From assembly GCA_022393335.1 (NCBI GenBank), contig JAJEKB010000592.1:250019-314018 (forward strand): DNA of 64,000 bases. Reading direction: 5' to 3'. Shown one piece after another: positions 63,979-64,000 of the stretch. The stretch comes from Macrotrachela quadricornifera. Its lineage: Eukaryota > Rotifera > Eurotatoria > Philodinida > Philodinidae. The notes beneath the pieces were generated by a model, which was not told the DNA's origin, ran no database searches, and was given only the letters and a program-made list of their open reading frames with translations. Numbering within the stretch: the first letter of the stretch is position 1; every line of letters begins with the position of its first letter. The translations under genes and the position numbers were made by a program.

Positions 63979-64000
63979 TATTTTCAATCAAATAAAATTT

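Overview
The window is nuclear DNA of a small, AT-rich animal genome. Genes are compact, most introns are about 50-80 bp, exons are short, and recognisable metazoan orthologues sit between runs of A/T and simple repeats. Three features suggest a bdelloid rotifer (Rotaria/Adineta-like): divergent class-A GPCR-like receptors, tight same-strand gene pairs whose downstream ATG lies just after a pyrimidine-rich AG (trans-splice acceptor-like), and very small introns. The species assignment is inference.

Layout. 0.5-1.7 kb: GPCR-like gene (-). 2.9-8 kb: RBIS-like ribosome biogenesis factor and a RIPOR/FAM65 Rho-effector (-). 8.9-19 kb (+): NEDD8 followed by three tandem SH3BP2-like PH-SH2 adaptors and a small, possibly frameshifted gene. 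The third adaptor has lost the SH2 phosphotyrosine-binding arginine and carries a TTAA-flanked foldback element in an SH2 intron. 20.3-25.4 kb: two more GPCR-like genes (-). 25.4-31 kb: gene-poor DNA with a second foldback element and a possible coding relic. 31-33.2 kb (+): RABEPK and GOLGA7. 35.5-53.9 kb (+): an RGS12/14-type (loco-like) regulator. 55.2-63.98 kb (-): PTPN1/PTP1B, TTC5/STRAP and RAB2.

The outstanding region is the RGS gene. Seven separate ATG-initiated exons, plus one internal exon, lie over 12 kb upstream of the RGS domain. Every one ends exactly in phase 0 at a GT donor, matching the single phase-0 acceptor at 47768. This looks like an array of alternative first exons, each supplying a different N-terminal tail to the same RGS-RBD-RBD core. 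Several are preceded by locally GC/CpG-rich, GA/CT-rich DNA that could be separate promoters. A later exon can end the protein just after the RGS domain, giving an RGS-only form. The intron between the two Ras-binding domains holds a complete four-exon gene on the opposite strand for a 630-residue secreted orphan protein. The C-terminal GoLoco-like motif has lost its arginine finger.

Signalling and trafficking dominate: receptors, an RGS regulator of Galpha, a Rho effector, PH-SH2 adaptors, PTP1B, RAB2, a Rab9 effector and the GOLGA7 palmitoyltransferase partner. They are not an evident single pathway. Exon joins were inferred by eye from GT/AG, phase and homology; none is supported here by transcript data.
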